The notes under the pieces were generated by a model that saw nothing but the letters and a program-made list of their open reading frames with translations, did not search any database and was not told the DNA's origin. Shown here piece by piece: positions 46,360 through 54,384 of a DNA stretch of 64,000 nt. Numbering within the stretch: position 1 is the first letter of the stretch; every line of letters starts with the position of its first letter. The translations under genes were made by a program, and so were the position numbers. This stretch comes from Fidelibacterota bacterium (GTDB lineage: Bacteria > Fidelibacterota > Marinisomatia > SCGC-AAA003-L08 > TS1B11): assembly GCA_004124295.1 (NCBI GenBank), contig SCKI01000012.1:29684-93683 (forward strand), in the 5' to 3' direction.

Positions 46360-46870
46360 GGGATAGCACGCCGGCCCCCATAGCGCCTCACCCCCCGCTC
46401 CTTTATGAGAGGGACAGCCCTGCCGCCAGGCGACCAGGGTAAGTGTCCAGTATAAACCGCGGGGCTGGGCCGAGGGGTATAGGGGTTGGGGACTGGGACT
46501 CAGTCCGCAATGGCAGTGGCAGTTGGCAATGATCGAACGATTCTAGTAATAGCGTAGCGGCCATAATCCGACCAAGATCTTATAATTATTATTGGTGATT
46601 AGCCTAGCTTCAACTACTAAGTGCAACTCAAGTACTTTTAAAGAGGGACAAGCTGTTGTAGCATCCCTGCTTCTCAAATCAAGCAAGAAAGAGGAGCACT
46701 TATGGGACACTACCGACAGCTCACTCAGAAGTAAAGGTACGGTAAATATGTTGCTGGAAACAGGCCATAATCAATCAGAGATCGCTGATGGGGTCGGCGT
46801 TCATCCCTCAAACTTCGTCCTTGCCCCGGAGTTCACGCAGGCCCCCCTTCTGCCGTAACTTAGCGTCGCC
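46360..46870. other. Gene-poor gap between icd and obg
   Basis: The first ~150 bp are G/C-rich with simple runs (GGGGTATAGGGGTTGGGGACTGG); the composition then drops to AT-rich from about 46530. Apart from the IS30-type remnant at 46702-46812 I see no gene. No terminator hairpin with a T-run and no convincing promoter for obg. Confidence 0.6.
46702..46812 (+). pseudogene. Remnant of an IS30-family transposase N-terminus
   Basis: ATG 46702, 5 nt after AGGAG (46692-46696), reads MGHYRQLTQK and then stops at TAA 46732. The IS30-type helix-turn-helix continues in another frame: R-Y, then MLLETGHNQSEIADGVGVHPS (to about 46812). IS30 transposases begin with this same order (YxQLTxxQRYxIYxLLxxGHxQxEIAxxxGVHxS). 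The remnant has an in-frame stop, at least one frameshift, and no catalytic DDE domain, so it is dead. The surrounding sequence is less GC-rich than the flanking genes. Confidence 0.7.
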
Positions 46871-47890
46871 ATGTTCATCGACTCGGCCACTATCCATGTG
46901 CAGGCTGGCGCAGGCGGCCACGGCATCGTCGCTTTCCGGCGGGAGCGCTTTCTGCCCAAGGGCGGCCCGGCCGGGGGGGACGGCGGCGCCGGCGGTGATG
47001 TCATCGTTGCGGTGGACCCCCAACTGGGGACCTTGCGGGACCTGCATTACAAGCGCCACTACAAGGCCCGCCGGGGGGGCCACGGTTCCGGGTCCAACAA
47101 GCACGGCGCGAACGGGGAGTCGGCGACTATCCGGGTGCCGCCGGGGACGATGGTCAAGGATCACGCGACAGGCGAACTGCTGGCCGACCTGGTCTCCGAC
47201 GGCGATAGAGTGATCGTTGCCCGGGGCGGCACGGGTGGCTTCGGCAACGCCCATTTCAAGTCGGCCCGGAACCGCTCGCCCCAGGACGCCACCGATGGGC
47301 AGCCGGCGGAAGAGCGGCAGATCAGTCTGCAACTCAAGCTGCTGGCCGATGTGGGTCTGGTGGGGCTGCCCAACGCCGGCAAAAGCACCCTGCTCGCCGC
47401 CCTATCCGCAGCCCGGCCGAAGATCGCCGACTACCCTTTCACCACCCTCGAACCGCACCTGGGCATCGTCAAGTACGGCAACTACAAGAGCCTCGTCATG
47501 GCCGACATTCCCGGCCTCATCGCCGGCGCCAGCCAGGGCAAAGGCCTCGGTCTGCAGTTTCTGCAGCACATCGAACGGACCCGCCTGCTGCTTTACCTGA
47601 TAGATGCGGTCGACCCGGAGACTGTGGCGGAGCAGTTGCAGACGCTGCAGGGCGAACTGGCCGACTATAGCCCCTTTCTGCTTGACCGTGAGGCGCTGGT
47701 GGTGCTGACCAAGCGTGATATCTGGCTGGAGGAACCGAATATCACGGCCCTCACGGAGAACGGCCACCGGGTCGTCTTTATTTCGGCGGTCACCGGAGAG
47801 GGGCTGGACGAACTGCTGGCGATCGTTGCCGCAGCGCTGGCCGACACCGAGGCTGCTCTGCCGACGCCTGCTGATGGGGAATTGGGCTGA
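46871..47890 (+). CDS. obg: GTPase Obg
   Basis: 339 residues. Ribosome-associated GTPase for 50S maturation. N-terminal Gly-rich Obg fold (AGAGGHGIVAFRRERFLPKGGPAGGDGGAGGD), then the G domain with G1 GLPNAGKST (165-173), G2/G3 YPFTTLEPHLG and DIPGLIAGAS, and G4 as TKRD instead of NKxD. No C-terminal OCT domain. Starts at ATG 46871 without a visible ribosome site. Confidence 0.96.
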   Translation: MFIDSATIHVQAGAGGHGIVAFRRERFLPKGGPAGGDGGAGGDVIVAVDPQLGTLRDLHYKRHYKARRGGHGSGSNKHGANGESATIRVPPGTMVKDHATGELLADLVSDGDRVIVARGGTGGFGNAHFKSARNRSPQDATDGQPAEERQISLQLKLLADVGLVGLPNAGKSTLLAALSAARPKIADYPFTTLEPHLGIVKYGNYKSLVMADIPGLIAGASQGKGLGLQFLQHIERTRLLLYLIDAVDPETVAEQLQTLQGELADYSPFLLDREALVVLTKRDIWLEEPNITALTENGHRVVFISAVTGEGLDELLAIVAAALADTEAALPTPADGELG

Positions 47891-47898
47891 GCACAGCC

Positions 47899-48978
47899 AT
47901 GATACTCCCTGAAGTTGTGCTGACCCTGGGGCAGGTCCCGGGACTGGGGCCCCGCAAGGTGCGCAACCTGTTGCTGGCCCATCCGGGGTTGACCCGCTGG
48001 GCAGATTTGCAGGCTGCGGACCTGCGCAGCATAGCTGGCTTCTCAAACATTCTCGTTGAACGGGTCCGCCAGGCCAATCCCGACGAAGCGTTGCGCATCC
48101 TGGAGCGCTGCGCGGCCAACCGCATCCGCTACATCACCATTGCCGATCCCGACTACCCGGACCTGCTGCGGGAGCTCTACGATGCGCCGGTGGGGCTGTT
48201 TGCCCGTGGTGACGGTCCCCTGGGCGCTGATTGCCTGGCGGTGGTGGGCACCCGCCGGGCCAGCGATTACGGGCGCCGGCAGACCCGCCTGCTTTCGGCG
48301 GCGCTGGTAGCGGCCGGTCTGGGGACCGTCAGCGGAATGGCCCGGGGTATCGATACGGCCAGCCACCAGGCCACCCTCGATGCCGGTGGACAGACGATAG
48401 CCGTGCTGGGCTGCGGGGTGGATGTGGTCTATCCGTCAGAAAACCGGCGGCTGTACGACCAACTGCTGGAAAGAGGCCTGCTGCTCTCAGAATACCTGCC
48501 GGGGACGCCGCCGGACGGGCACCATTTCCCGCAGCGCAACCGTATTATCAGTGGTCTGGCCCTGGGCACACTGGTGGTCGAGGCGGGCCTGGGCAGCGGC
48601 GCGCTGATCACCGCGCTCAGGTCGCTGGATCAGAACAGGGAAGTCTTTGCCGTACCGGGCCGGGCCGATGATAAACGGTCGGCGGGGTGCCACGGGCTGA
48701 TCCAGGATGGGGCCAAGCTGGTGCAGCGGGTAGAGGATATCCTCAGCGAATTGCAGCAACCCTATTCCGCCGGGCCGGGGGAGCAGCTCGATATGATCAG
48801 AGATCTGCCCGAGCCGGAGCGCCGGTTACTCGAATATCTCGGCCCGGAGCCGGTGCTGGTGGACACCATCGCCGAAGAGATGGAGTGGAACATTTCGGAG
48901 CTGCTGAGCCTGCTGGTCACCATGGAGCTGCGCGGGTTGGTCATGCAGAGCGCCGGCAAGCGCTACGCCCGGGCCTAG
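47899..48978 (+). CDS. dprA: DNA-processing protein DprA
   Basis: 359 residues. Loads RecA on incoming single-stranded DNA during transformation. N-terminal helix-hairpin-helix-like region (TLGQVPGLGPRKVRNLLLAHPG), then the Rossmann-like core: ADCLAVVGTRRASDYGRRQTRLLS, VSGMARGIDTASHQATLDAGGQTIAVLGCGVDVVYPSENRRLY, FPQRNRIISGLALGTLVVEAGLGSGALITA and FAVPGRADDKRSAGCHGLI. The C-terminal winged helix (about 300-355) is present. Eight bases after obg. With the ComEA-like gene it hints at competence. Confidence 0.95.
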   Translation: MILPEVVLTLGQVPGLGPRKVRNLLLAHPGLTRWADLQAADLRSIAGFSNILVERVRQANPDEALRILERCAANRIRYITIADPDYPDLLRELYDAPVGLFARGDGPLGADCLAVVGTRRASDYGRRQTRLLSAALVAAGLGTVSGMARGIDTASHQATLDAGGQTIAVLGCGVDVVYPSENRRLYDQLLERGLLLSEYLPGTPPDGHHFPQRNRIISGLALGTLVVEAGLGSGALITALRSLDQNREVFAVPGRADDKRSAGCHGLIQDGAKLVQRVEDILSELQQPYSAGPGEQLDMIRDLPEPERRLLEYLGPEPVLVDTIAEEMEWNISELLSLLVTMELRGLVMQSAGKRYARA

Positions 48979-49083
48979 GGGGCCGGTGAACTTCAGGCAG
49001 TTGGCCATCCGGCGGCTGCTCAACGGCCTGCAGCAGGGGCCAAATCTCTGGCGAGCCGACGGGCCAGGGCCTATCTTCCGTCC

Positions 49084-49200
49084 ATGAGTCCGGCTCAGCT
49101 GCTGATCATGATAGCCGCCCTTTTGACGGCCTGCACTGCCGGCAGGAACGCCGCGAGGAATGCCGCAGCCAACGCCGTAACCAAGGGGAACCGACTATGC
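49084..49200 (+). other. Short signal-peptide-like ORF upstream of the PEBP gene
   Basis: ATG 49084 opens a frame beginning MSPAQLLIMIAALLTACTAGRNAARNAA, which looks like a lipoprotein signal (LLTAC). It runs in a different frame into the PEBP gene. A still smaller GTG frame at 48986-49087 ends in ATGA overlap with it. Either a decayed or frameshifted secretion signal for the PEBP protein, or coincidence. Confidence 0.3.
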
Positions 49201-49652
49201 AACTCACCTCCGCCGCCTTTCAGGAAGGGGCCGACATCCCTTCGAAATATACCTGCGATGATAAGGATATCTCGCCCGCTCTGGCCTGGAGCGGCGTGCC
49301 CGAGGGGACCCGCACGTTGGCGCTGATCTGTGATGATCCCGACGCGCCGATGGGTACCTGGGTGCACTGGGTAGCCTTCAATATACCGGTCACGCGGACG
49401 GGCATCGCCAGCGGTGAGGCCTCGGCGGCACTGGCGGCCGACGGCATTGTGGAGGGATTGACCAGTTTCGGGCGGACCGGCTACGGGGGACCGTGCCCCC
49501 CTTCCGGCACACATCGCTATTACTTCAAGCTGCTGGCATTGGACACGGCGCTGGCCCTCGATTCAGGGGCCACAAAGGCGTCGCTGACAGCCGCTATGGA
49601 GGGCCATATTCTGGCCCGGGCCCAGCTGATGGGACGCTACAGCCGGATTTAG
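49197..49652 (+). CDS. YbhB/YbcL-type Raf kinase inhibitor-like (PEBP) protein
   Basis: 151 residues. Phosphatidylethanolamine-binding-protein fold: the ligand-pocket motifs DKDISPALAWSGVPEGTRTLALICDDPDAP and WVHWVAFNIP, then GRTGYGGPCPPSGTHRYYFKLLALD are intact. AAGGGGA precedes ATG 49197, so this start is well supported and makes the protein cytoplasmic; the signal-like peptide upstream is out of frame. Function in bacteria is uncertain. Its TAG stop interleaves with the TAA of the convergent minus-strand gene. Confidence 0.93.
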   Translation: MQLTSAAFQEGADIPSKYTCDDKDISPALAWSGVPEGTRTLALICDDPDAPMGTWVHWVAFNIPVTRTGIASGEASAALAADGIVEGLTSFGRTGYGGPCPPSGTHRYYFKLLALDTALALDSGATKASLTAAMEGHILARAQLMGRYSRI

Positions 49653-50005
49653 CCGGCGCTAGGGGTGCTGCGGGTGGCGTAACCCTTCTCGAGCAGAGCT
49701 TCGATAACGTCCACCGTATCGCCCTGCTCGGTCACCACGATCATCTCGGCCGAAAGCCGGGCCGGCTGGGTACGGCGGTCCTTGATGGTGTGCAGCAGGA
49801 CCTCCCGGTCGAGGATGAGGGAGCGGAGATAGTCCCGGGCCTCGGCGGCCAGGTCCCGGTCCTGGGGGCCCCTGAGTCGGTGCAGAAGGACCTCTTCGCC
49901 GCGGGTCCAGACGCCCATGCCCAGATCGATATCCACCAGGCAGGTTTGTCCGGACGGCACCCGAGTCACATAGGCCTTGTAGTGGTACAAGTCGGCTGGC
50001 GACAT
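49649..50005 (-). CDS. Staphylococcal-nuclease-fold protein with substituted active site
   Basis: 118 residues from the ATG at 50005, which follows a GGGAACGGG purine stretch; a longer reading to 50128 adds an unrelated N-terminus. The strand and helix order matches short SNase-like proteins: YKAYVTRVPSGQTCLVDIDLGMGVW, VLLHRLRGPQDRDLAAEARDYLRSLILDREVLLHTIKDRR, and DTVDVIEALLEKGYA. In active nucleases the first motif contains DGDT and the second D-x-P-E; here they read SGQT and R-G-P-Q, so calcium and catalytic residues are missing. Probably a non-catalytic nucleic-acid-binding relative. First gene on the minus strand, convergent with the PEBP gene. Confidence 0.6.
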   Translation of the reverse strand: MSPADLYHYKAYVTRVPSGQTCLVDIDLGMGVWTRGEEVLLHRLRGPQDRDLAAEARDYLRSLILDREVLLHTIKDRRTQPARLSAEMIVVTEQGDTVDVIEALLEKGYATRSTPSAG

Positions 50006-50180
50006 TTTCCCGTTCCCTGTGTTTGCGGTTTTTGCCAAAATTAGACTCCCGGTTGTGTACCCGATTACCGTGGATGAATGAATGTAGGCAAATGGGCCTG
50101 TTTTGCCAAGGGAAAGGGGACGGCCCAAAGCTTTATTCTCCCGGCTTGGCGGTCTAACTTTGCCGCGGATAGAAGGACTT

Positions 50181-50270
50181 GGAGAGGTGGCTGAGCGGCT
50201 GAAAGCGCCCGCCTGCTAAGCGGGTATAGGGTTTATAGCTCTATCGAGGGTTCGAATCCCTCCCTCTCCG
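50181..50270 (+). tRNA. tRNA-Ser (anticodon GCU)
   Basis: Acceptor stem GGAGAGG (50181-50187) pairs with CCTCTCC (50263-50269), followed by discriminator G; CCA is not encoded. The anticodon stem CCCGC/GCGGG (50208-50212 and 50220-50224) encloses the loop CTGCTAA with anticodon GCT at 50215-50217. A long variable arm (TATAGGG...CTCTATCGA) and the T arm GGGTTCGAATCCC are present, as expected for a class II serine tRNA reading AGC/AGU. Confidence 0.95.
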
Positions 50271-50677
50271 CAGGAATGCTCTGGGATGAGAACCCTCTCT
50301 TGAGGGTTCGAGCCGGAGTGCCGGGTCATCGGGACGGAGACCTGCGAAGCCTGATCCCTCCCCGGCTACTCCCGAAATATCGGGATACGCCGGGTAAACC
50401 TCTCCGCTCCACCTTAATGGTCGTGTGGGTTCTTGCTGCCAACGGATGCTGGGCTCCGGAACCTGACTCGGGCGGTTGAATATTTCAATCAGTGCCGAAG
50501 TACAGAAGGGGGCCATACTGTTCCCAATTTAAATCTGGCGAAAGAGTTTGTGGATCTGACGCCTGGGTATTCATGAGAATGGGGATGAGCGATGCCTTAA
50601 AATCTCAATATTTTTTTCATCACTATTTGATACGGATTATTCTGCCCCCTCATACAATTTCAATAGTCAGTACATTC
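50271..50677. other. Gap between tRNA-Ser and the AbiJ-like gene
   Basis: No convincing gene. The first part contains GAGGGTTCGAGCC near 50298, resembling a T-arm and so perhaps a decayed tRNA 3' fragment, and a perfect hairpin CCCGA-AATA-TCGGG near 50372 without a T-run. From about 50480 the sequence turns AT-rich (for example a run of Ts near 50610), marking the left limit of the island that carries the AbiJ-like gene. Confidence 0.5.
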
Positions 50678-51490
50678 TCATAATTTGGATTTCAGATAGT
50701 TCACGAATGATGTACATGAAAGGAGGAAAAATTTTGCATCCTCCGTGTGCAGATTAGGTTCATCTATCATTGCATGCCTAATACCATCCTTATCGTTGGC
50801 ATACCCATAAAGGGAACTGAATCCAGCTTTTAGTGCTGGGTGCAACCCGTGTTTCGATTCTAGAACTTTTATGGCGTCGCCAAGTGTGGCACGCTCCAAA
50901 CCTGTGATAATCCTACACATGCTTTCAACCGCTGATATTGACTCCTTAATAGAATTGCGGTAATCTGGATTACTTCGATCACTCAATAACTCAAGCGCTC
51001 GCTGCAGATGGCTGGTGACTCCCTTGAAACTAGTGTCACTAAGTGCATCCTCTAACATCATCACTTCTTGCTCATCAGTGATATCGACAATTCTGTCGGA
51101 GATTATCCTATAGCCTGACAGTTCCCGAGAAAGGATCTCATTTAGGGCCTCAGACAGCCTAGTAGAATTAAAATACTCGACAGTATATTCTATAAAGTCA
51201 TATACTTCGTACCATTCAAAGTCAAAGTATCGATCCCGAACGAACTTGAAAACCTCAGTATTTCTCTCGGAAAGCGTATCTCTGGGTTCTTTAAAAAAAT
51301 CCGCTAAAAGGGCTCGGGCAAATTGCTTTATACCTGATTCTCCATACTTCCCTCCTAAAAAGTCGCCATTTGCCCATACAAGAAGATCCAGTACATTCCA
51401 CACCGAATTGCGGAGGCTATCATCCATCTTTTCGATTTGAATGATATCTTTTACCGGCCTATGCCCTTTTATTTCGCTAAATCTCTTCAT
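50678..51490 (-). CDS. AbiJ-like abortive-infection family protein (AbiJ N-terminal domain plus HEPN-like C-terminus)
   Basis: About 270 residues from ATG 51490, preceded by AGGTGAT; GTG 51499 is an alternative. The N-terminus (RFSEIKGHRPVKDIIQIEKMDDSLRNSVWNVLDLLVW, then FFKEPRDTL and FEWYEVYDFIEY) resembles the AbiJ N-terminal domain family, and the end (GIRHAMIDEPNLHTEDAKFFLLSCTSFVNYL) has the look of a HEPN-type domain, though the R-x4-6-H motif is not clean. AbiJ proteins are linked to phage defence. The gene is clearly more AT-rich than all its neighbours and sits beside a tRNA gene, both signs of acquisition. A 55-residue ORF lies just upstream. Confidence 0.6.
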   Translation of the reverse strand: MKRFSEIKGHRPVKDIIQIEKMDDSLRNSVWNVLDLLVWANGDFLGGKYGESGIKQFARALLADFFKEPRDTLSERNTEVFKFVRDRYFDFEWYEVYDFIEYTVEYFNSTRLSEALNEILSRELSGYRIISDRIVDITDEQEVMMLEDALSDTSFKGVTSHLQRALELLSDRSNPDYRNSIKESISAVESMCRIITGLERATLGDAIKVLESKHGLHPALKAGFSSLYGYANDKDGIRHAMIDEPNLHTEDAKFFLLSCTSFVNYLKSKL

Positions 51491-51508
51491 TTGTATCACC
51501 TACCTAGT

Positions 51509-51676
51509 TCATAATCCAAGTTTGAAGTTAGGCTTTTGGAAATCGGTTGGCACCTCTCGATCCTTCAGCAAGTAATTACTTAAGCCTTTCGTAGTACTGT
51601 CGATAATACCCATTGAATTGGAAGGAATACGGCCGTTTTCTTTGCACCCCCAGTCTCCTTCCTTCCAGCCCAACAT
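51509..51676 (-). CDS. Small ORF upstream of the AbiJ-like gene (55 residues), unknown
   Basis: ATG at 51676 to TGA at 51509, ending 18 nt before the AbiJ-like start and on the same strand. Peptide begins MLGWKEGDWGCKENGRIP and ends PNFKLGL; no signal peptide or membrane helix and no family I recognise. A TATAAA-type box lies about 20 bp upstream (near 51693-51701) and AGGGCG just before the ATG. The same AT-rich composition as the AbiJ-like gene suggests one acquired unit. Could be a partner or antitoxin-like peptide, or a chance ORF. Confidence 0.4.
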   Translation of the reverse strand: MLGWKEGDWGCKENGRIPSNSMGIIDSTTKGLSNYLLKDREVPTDFQKPNFKLGL

Positions 51677-51894
51677 ATGACGCCCTGATTTAATTTATAA
51701 AGTTACCCCACCTCCATACACCCCCAGAGCCCTCACGAGAGCAAGGCCGATTCGGCGATCAGAGCCTCTCCCCAGGAATATCCACGGATTTGCGGCCCCA
51801 TCCGGGGTCGAGGCGCTAAATTGCCCCCCGAGGCAGGCCGGATGAGGCCCTGCAAAAGCCACCGCTTATCACCAGAGGGGATCCACAGGCCGCC
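51677..51894. other. Right edge of the AT-rich island
   Basis: Composition returns from AT-rich to the GC-rich background near 51720-51760. I see no gene, integrase, inverted repeat or clear direct repeat of the tRNA-Ser end here. The last 80 bp form the leader of the symporter gene. Confidence 0.5.
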
Positions 51895-53682
51895 ATGACA
51901 TTCCTCGATTGGGCCATCATCGCGACCTACATCCTGGCCAGCACCGGCATCGCCCTCTACTACTCCCGCCGGGCCTCTTCCAGCACCAGCGAATTCTTCC
52001 TGACCGGCCGGAACCTGCCCTGGTGGCTGGCCGGTACGACTATGGTGGCCACCACCTTTGCCGCCGATACGCCCCTGGCCATCACCGAACTGGTGGCCGA
52101 CCACGGCATCGCCGGAAACTGGCTCTGGTGGAACATGCTCCTGGGCGGCATGCTCACCACTTTCTTCTTCGCCCGGCTGTGGCGCCGGGCCGGTATCCTT
52201 ACCGATGTGGAATTTGTCGAGCTGCGCTACGCCGGCCGGCCGGCCGCATTTCTGCGGGGCTTCCGGGCCCTCTACCTGGGGCTGGTGATGAACATGGTCA
52301 TCATCGGCTGGGTCAACCTGGCGTTGGAGAAAATTCTGCGGGTCATGTTTCCCGGCCTGACCCTTTTCGGCGTGGCGGAGCTGACCTTCCTCGGGTTCAC
52401 CTTCAGCGCCCATCTGCTGGTGGTGGGGATGATCCTGGCGCTGGTGGCGTTCTATTCCTCAATGGCCGGCCTGTGGGGCGTCTCCGTTACCGATCTGCTG
52501 CAGTTTGTCCTGGCCATGGCCGGCTCCATCATCCTGGCGGTCATCGCCCTGCAGATACCCGAGATTGGCGGCATCGCCGGTCTCAAGGCCCAACTGCCCG
52601 AGTGGATATTCCGCTTTACGCCGGAGGTGGGGGGCGGCGGTCTGTCCGGCGGGCTATCCCTTAGCTTGACGGCCTTCATTGCCTACCTGGGGGTCCAGTG
52701 GTGGGCCACCTGGTACCCTGGCGCCGATCCGGGCGGCGGCGGCTACATCGCCCAGCGGATGATGTCGGCCAAGGATGAAAAGCATGCCCTTTTCGCCACC
52801 CTCTGGTTCACCGTGGCCCACTATGCCATCCGTCCCTGGCCGTGGATCATCGTGGCCCTGGTCTCGGTGGCCCTCTATCCCGACCTGCCTCCGGAGCGCC
52901 AGGGCGAGGGCTTCGTCATGGTCATGCGGGACTACCTGCCGAGCGGTCTGCTGGGCCTGCTGCTGGCGGCATTCCTGGCAGCCTACATGTCCACCATCTC
53001 CACGCAGCTCAACTGGGGTGCCTCCTACCTGGTCAACGATTTCTACGGCCGGTTCATCAACCGCCAAGGGAGCCAAGCCGATTACATCCGGGCGGCCCGG
53101 GTCGCCACCGTGGTGAGCATGGTGCTGTCCCTGTTCGTCACCGCCAAAATGGATCGCATCAGTGATGCCTGGGCGTTCATCATCCAGGCCAGCGCCGGTA
53201 TCGGGCTGGTGCTCATCCTGCGCTGGTTCTGGTGGCGCATCAACGCCTGGTCGGAGATTGCCGCCATGCTGGCGCCGCTGCTGCTGTTTCCCTTTGTCCG
53301 CCAGACCGTTGCCTTCCCCAATTCGCTGTTCATTCTCGTCGGCTGGTCAACGGTGGTCTGGCTGGCGGTCACCTGGCTCACCAAGCCGGAGGATGACGCC
53401 ACCCTGGACCGCTTCTACCAGCGGGTCCATCCCGGCGGCGTCGGCTGGCGGCCCGTGGCGGAACGCTTTCCCGGTCTGGCCGGCGATACGGGCTACGGGA
53501 AGCTGTTCATCGACTGGCTGGCCGGCTGTGTCATGGTGATTGCCGCCCTGTTCGGCATCGGCCGGTTGGTGTTGGGCGATTATGCCGCCGGCGCCGGTTA
53601 CCTGGCTGTGGCGGGACTGGCGGCGGCCATCATCTACTGGCACCTGTCGCGCATCGGTTGGGACCGGGTGGGCAGCGATTAG
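51895..53682 (+). CDS. Sodium:solute symporter family protein
   Basis: 595 residues, about 13-14 membrane helices. SSS-family hallmarks: STSEFFLTGRNLPWWLAGTTMVATTFAADTPL at the N-terminus, GGYIAQRMMSAKDEKHA, and AAFLAAYMSTISTQLNWGASYLVNDFYGRFINR, which holds the Ser/Thr pair of the Na2 site. The substrate (sugar, proline or another solute) cannot be told. Plus strand, isolated between minus-strand genes; its end is followed within 15 bp by the duplicated barrel fragment. Confidence 0.92.
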   Translation: MTFLDWAIIATYILASTGIALYYSRRASSSTSEFFLTGRNLPWWLAGTTMVATTFAADTPLAITELVADHGIAGNWLWWNMLLGGMLTTFFFARLWRRAGILTDVEFVELRYAGRPAAFLRGFRALYLGLVMNMVIIGWVNLALEKILRVMFPGLTLFGVAELTFLGFTFSAHLLVVGMILALVAFYSSMAGLWGVSVTDLLQFVLAMAGSIILAVIALQIPEIGGIAGLKAQLPEWIFRFTPEVGGGGLSGGLSLSLTAFIAYLGVQWWATWYPGADPGGGGYIAQRMMSAKDEKHALFATLWFTVAHYAIRPWPWIIVALVSVALYPDLPPERQGEGFVMVMRDYLPSGLLGLLLAAFLAAYMSTISTQLNWGASYLVNDFYGRFINRQGSQADYIRAARVATVVSMVLSLFVTAKMDRISDAWAFIIQASAGIGLVLILRWFWWRINAWSEIAAMLAPLLLFPFVRQTVAFPNSLFILVGWSTVVWLAVTWLTKPEDDATLDRFYQRVHPGGVGWRPVAERFPGLAGDTGYGKLFIDWLAGCVMVIAALFGIGRLVLGDYAAGAGYLAVAGLAAAIIYWHLSRIGWDRVGSD

Positions 53683-53694
53683 GTGCGGCTACTC

Positions 53695-53792
53695 CAGCGG
53701 CAGGCCATAATCGGCCCAGGCAACGTCGGTTTTCAGCCGAAGGGTTGGCGAAAGGGCGTGCCGCAGTCCGGCCCCCCAAGGCCCAGCGGCCG
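53695..53792 (-). pseudogene. Duplicated 3' fragment of the PorV-like gene at 54385-55398
   Basis: Bases 53701-53791 match 54427-54514 in the same orientation at roughly nine bases in ten by eye, with one extra C in a C-run (a frameshift). On the minus strand it reads GAGLRHALSPTLRLKTDVAWADYGLPLE and stops, matching GAGLRHAFSPTMRLKIDVAWADYGLLLP of the intact gene. A truncated second copy of the barrel end, now non-functional. Confidence 0.85.
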
Positions 53793-53822
53793 CAGGACCG
53801 GAGCCCGGGAAGCCGAGGGCGA

Positions 53823-54188
53823 TCACTGCTTGTACTCGACCAATACAGCTCGAAACACTGTATCCCCCACGTTCTCTGTCCAATGCCGTTTAACGGGATC
53901 GAAGATGAGGGTTTGGCCACGCTGAAAAACAATGTCCTCCGATTCTCCCTCATCAGGGTGCACGCGTAGGGTCCCTGCCTCCAAAACCAAACCCATGTAC
54001 TTCGGATGTGAATGTGGAGCGTCCCGCTCTCCGGGCTGATAAGTCAACTCCATGACACGGATGTCATCATTTTCGAAAAGAATCGTATAAGCCTCCGGGC
54101 TAACTGCCACAGCATCCTGCGCATGAGACAATCCTACAGCGCAGAAAAATGACGCCATAAGCACGATCAAAAAACGTCGATTATTCAT
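53823..54188 (-). CDS. Exported cupin-domain protein
   Basis: 121 residues from ATG 54188; TTG 54203 is an alternative. Signal peptide NNRRFLIVLMASFFCAVGLSHAQ, then one cupin barrel: YQPGERDAPHSHPKYMGLVLEAGTLRV (metal ligands H-x-H with the later Glu) and DPVKRHWTEN (third His). A periplasmic or secreted small-molecule binder or enzyme. Its base composition is visibly lower in GC than the flanking genes, and it is bracketed by the two copies of the barrel-gene end, so it may have arrived as an insertion. Confidence 0.85.
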   Translation of the reverse strand: MNNRRFLIVLMASFFCAVGLSHAQDAVAVSPEAYTILFENDDIRVMELTYQPGERDAPHSHPKYMGLVLEAGTLRVHPDEGESEDIVFQRGQTLIFDPVKRHWTENVGDTVFRAVLVEYKQ

Positions 54189-54384
54189 TTTTCCGTTACC
54201 CAATTGTTTTCAGATGGCTCGCATTCGTTGGCAGACCTCAGCCCGAATCTACACGGGAGATCGCCTGCCCAACTATTATTTATGAAGAAACATTCCAGCC
54301 CTTTTGAAACCTGATAGGGTGTCTGGGCACGCGATATAATGTAATTCTGCCTGCTGGTTAATCTAATAAAAACATTAAGATGGT

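Noticed and set aside
46592..46858. 88-codon frame before obg as an intact gene
   Set aside because: Its first half matches nothing and its second half is the displaced IS30 helix-turn-helix, so it is a by-product of the remnant.
49084..49326. 80-codon reading across the PEBP start as a real gene
   Set aside because: Everything after about 49200 is the PEBP gene in another frame; only the signal-like start is of interest.
50290..50320. Second tRNA after tRNA-Ser
   Set aside because: Only a T-arm-like GGGTTCGAGCC is present; no acceptor or anticodon stem could be built around it.
50276..50479. Short plus-strand frame after tRNA-Ser
   Set aside because: No ribosome site and no family signal; it crosses the transition to AT-rich sequence and looks like chance.
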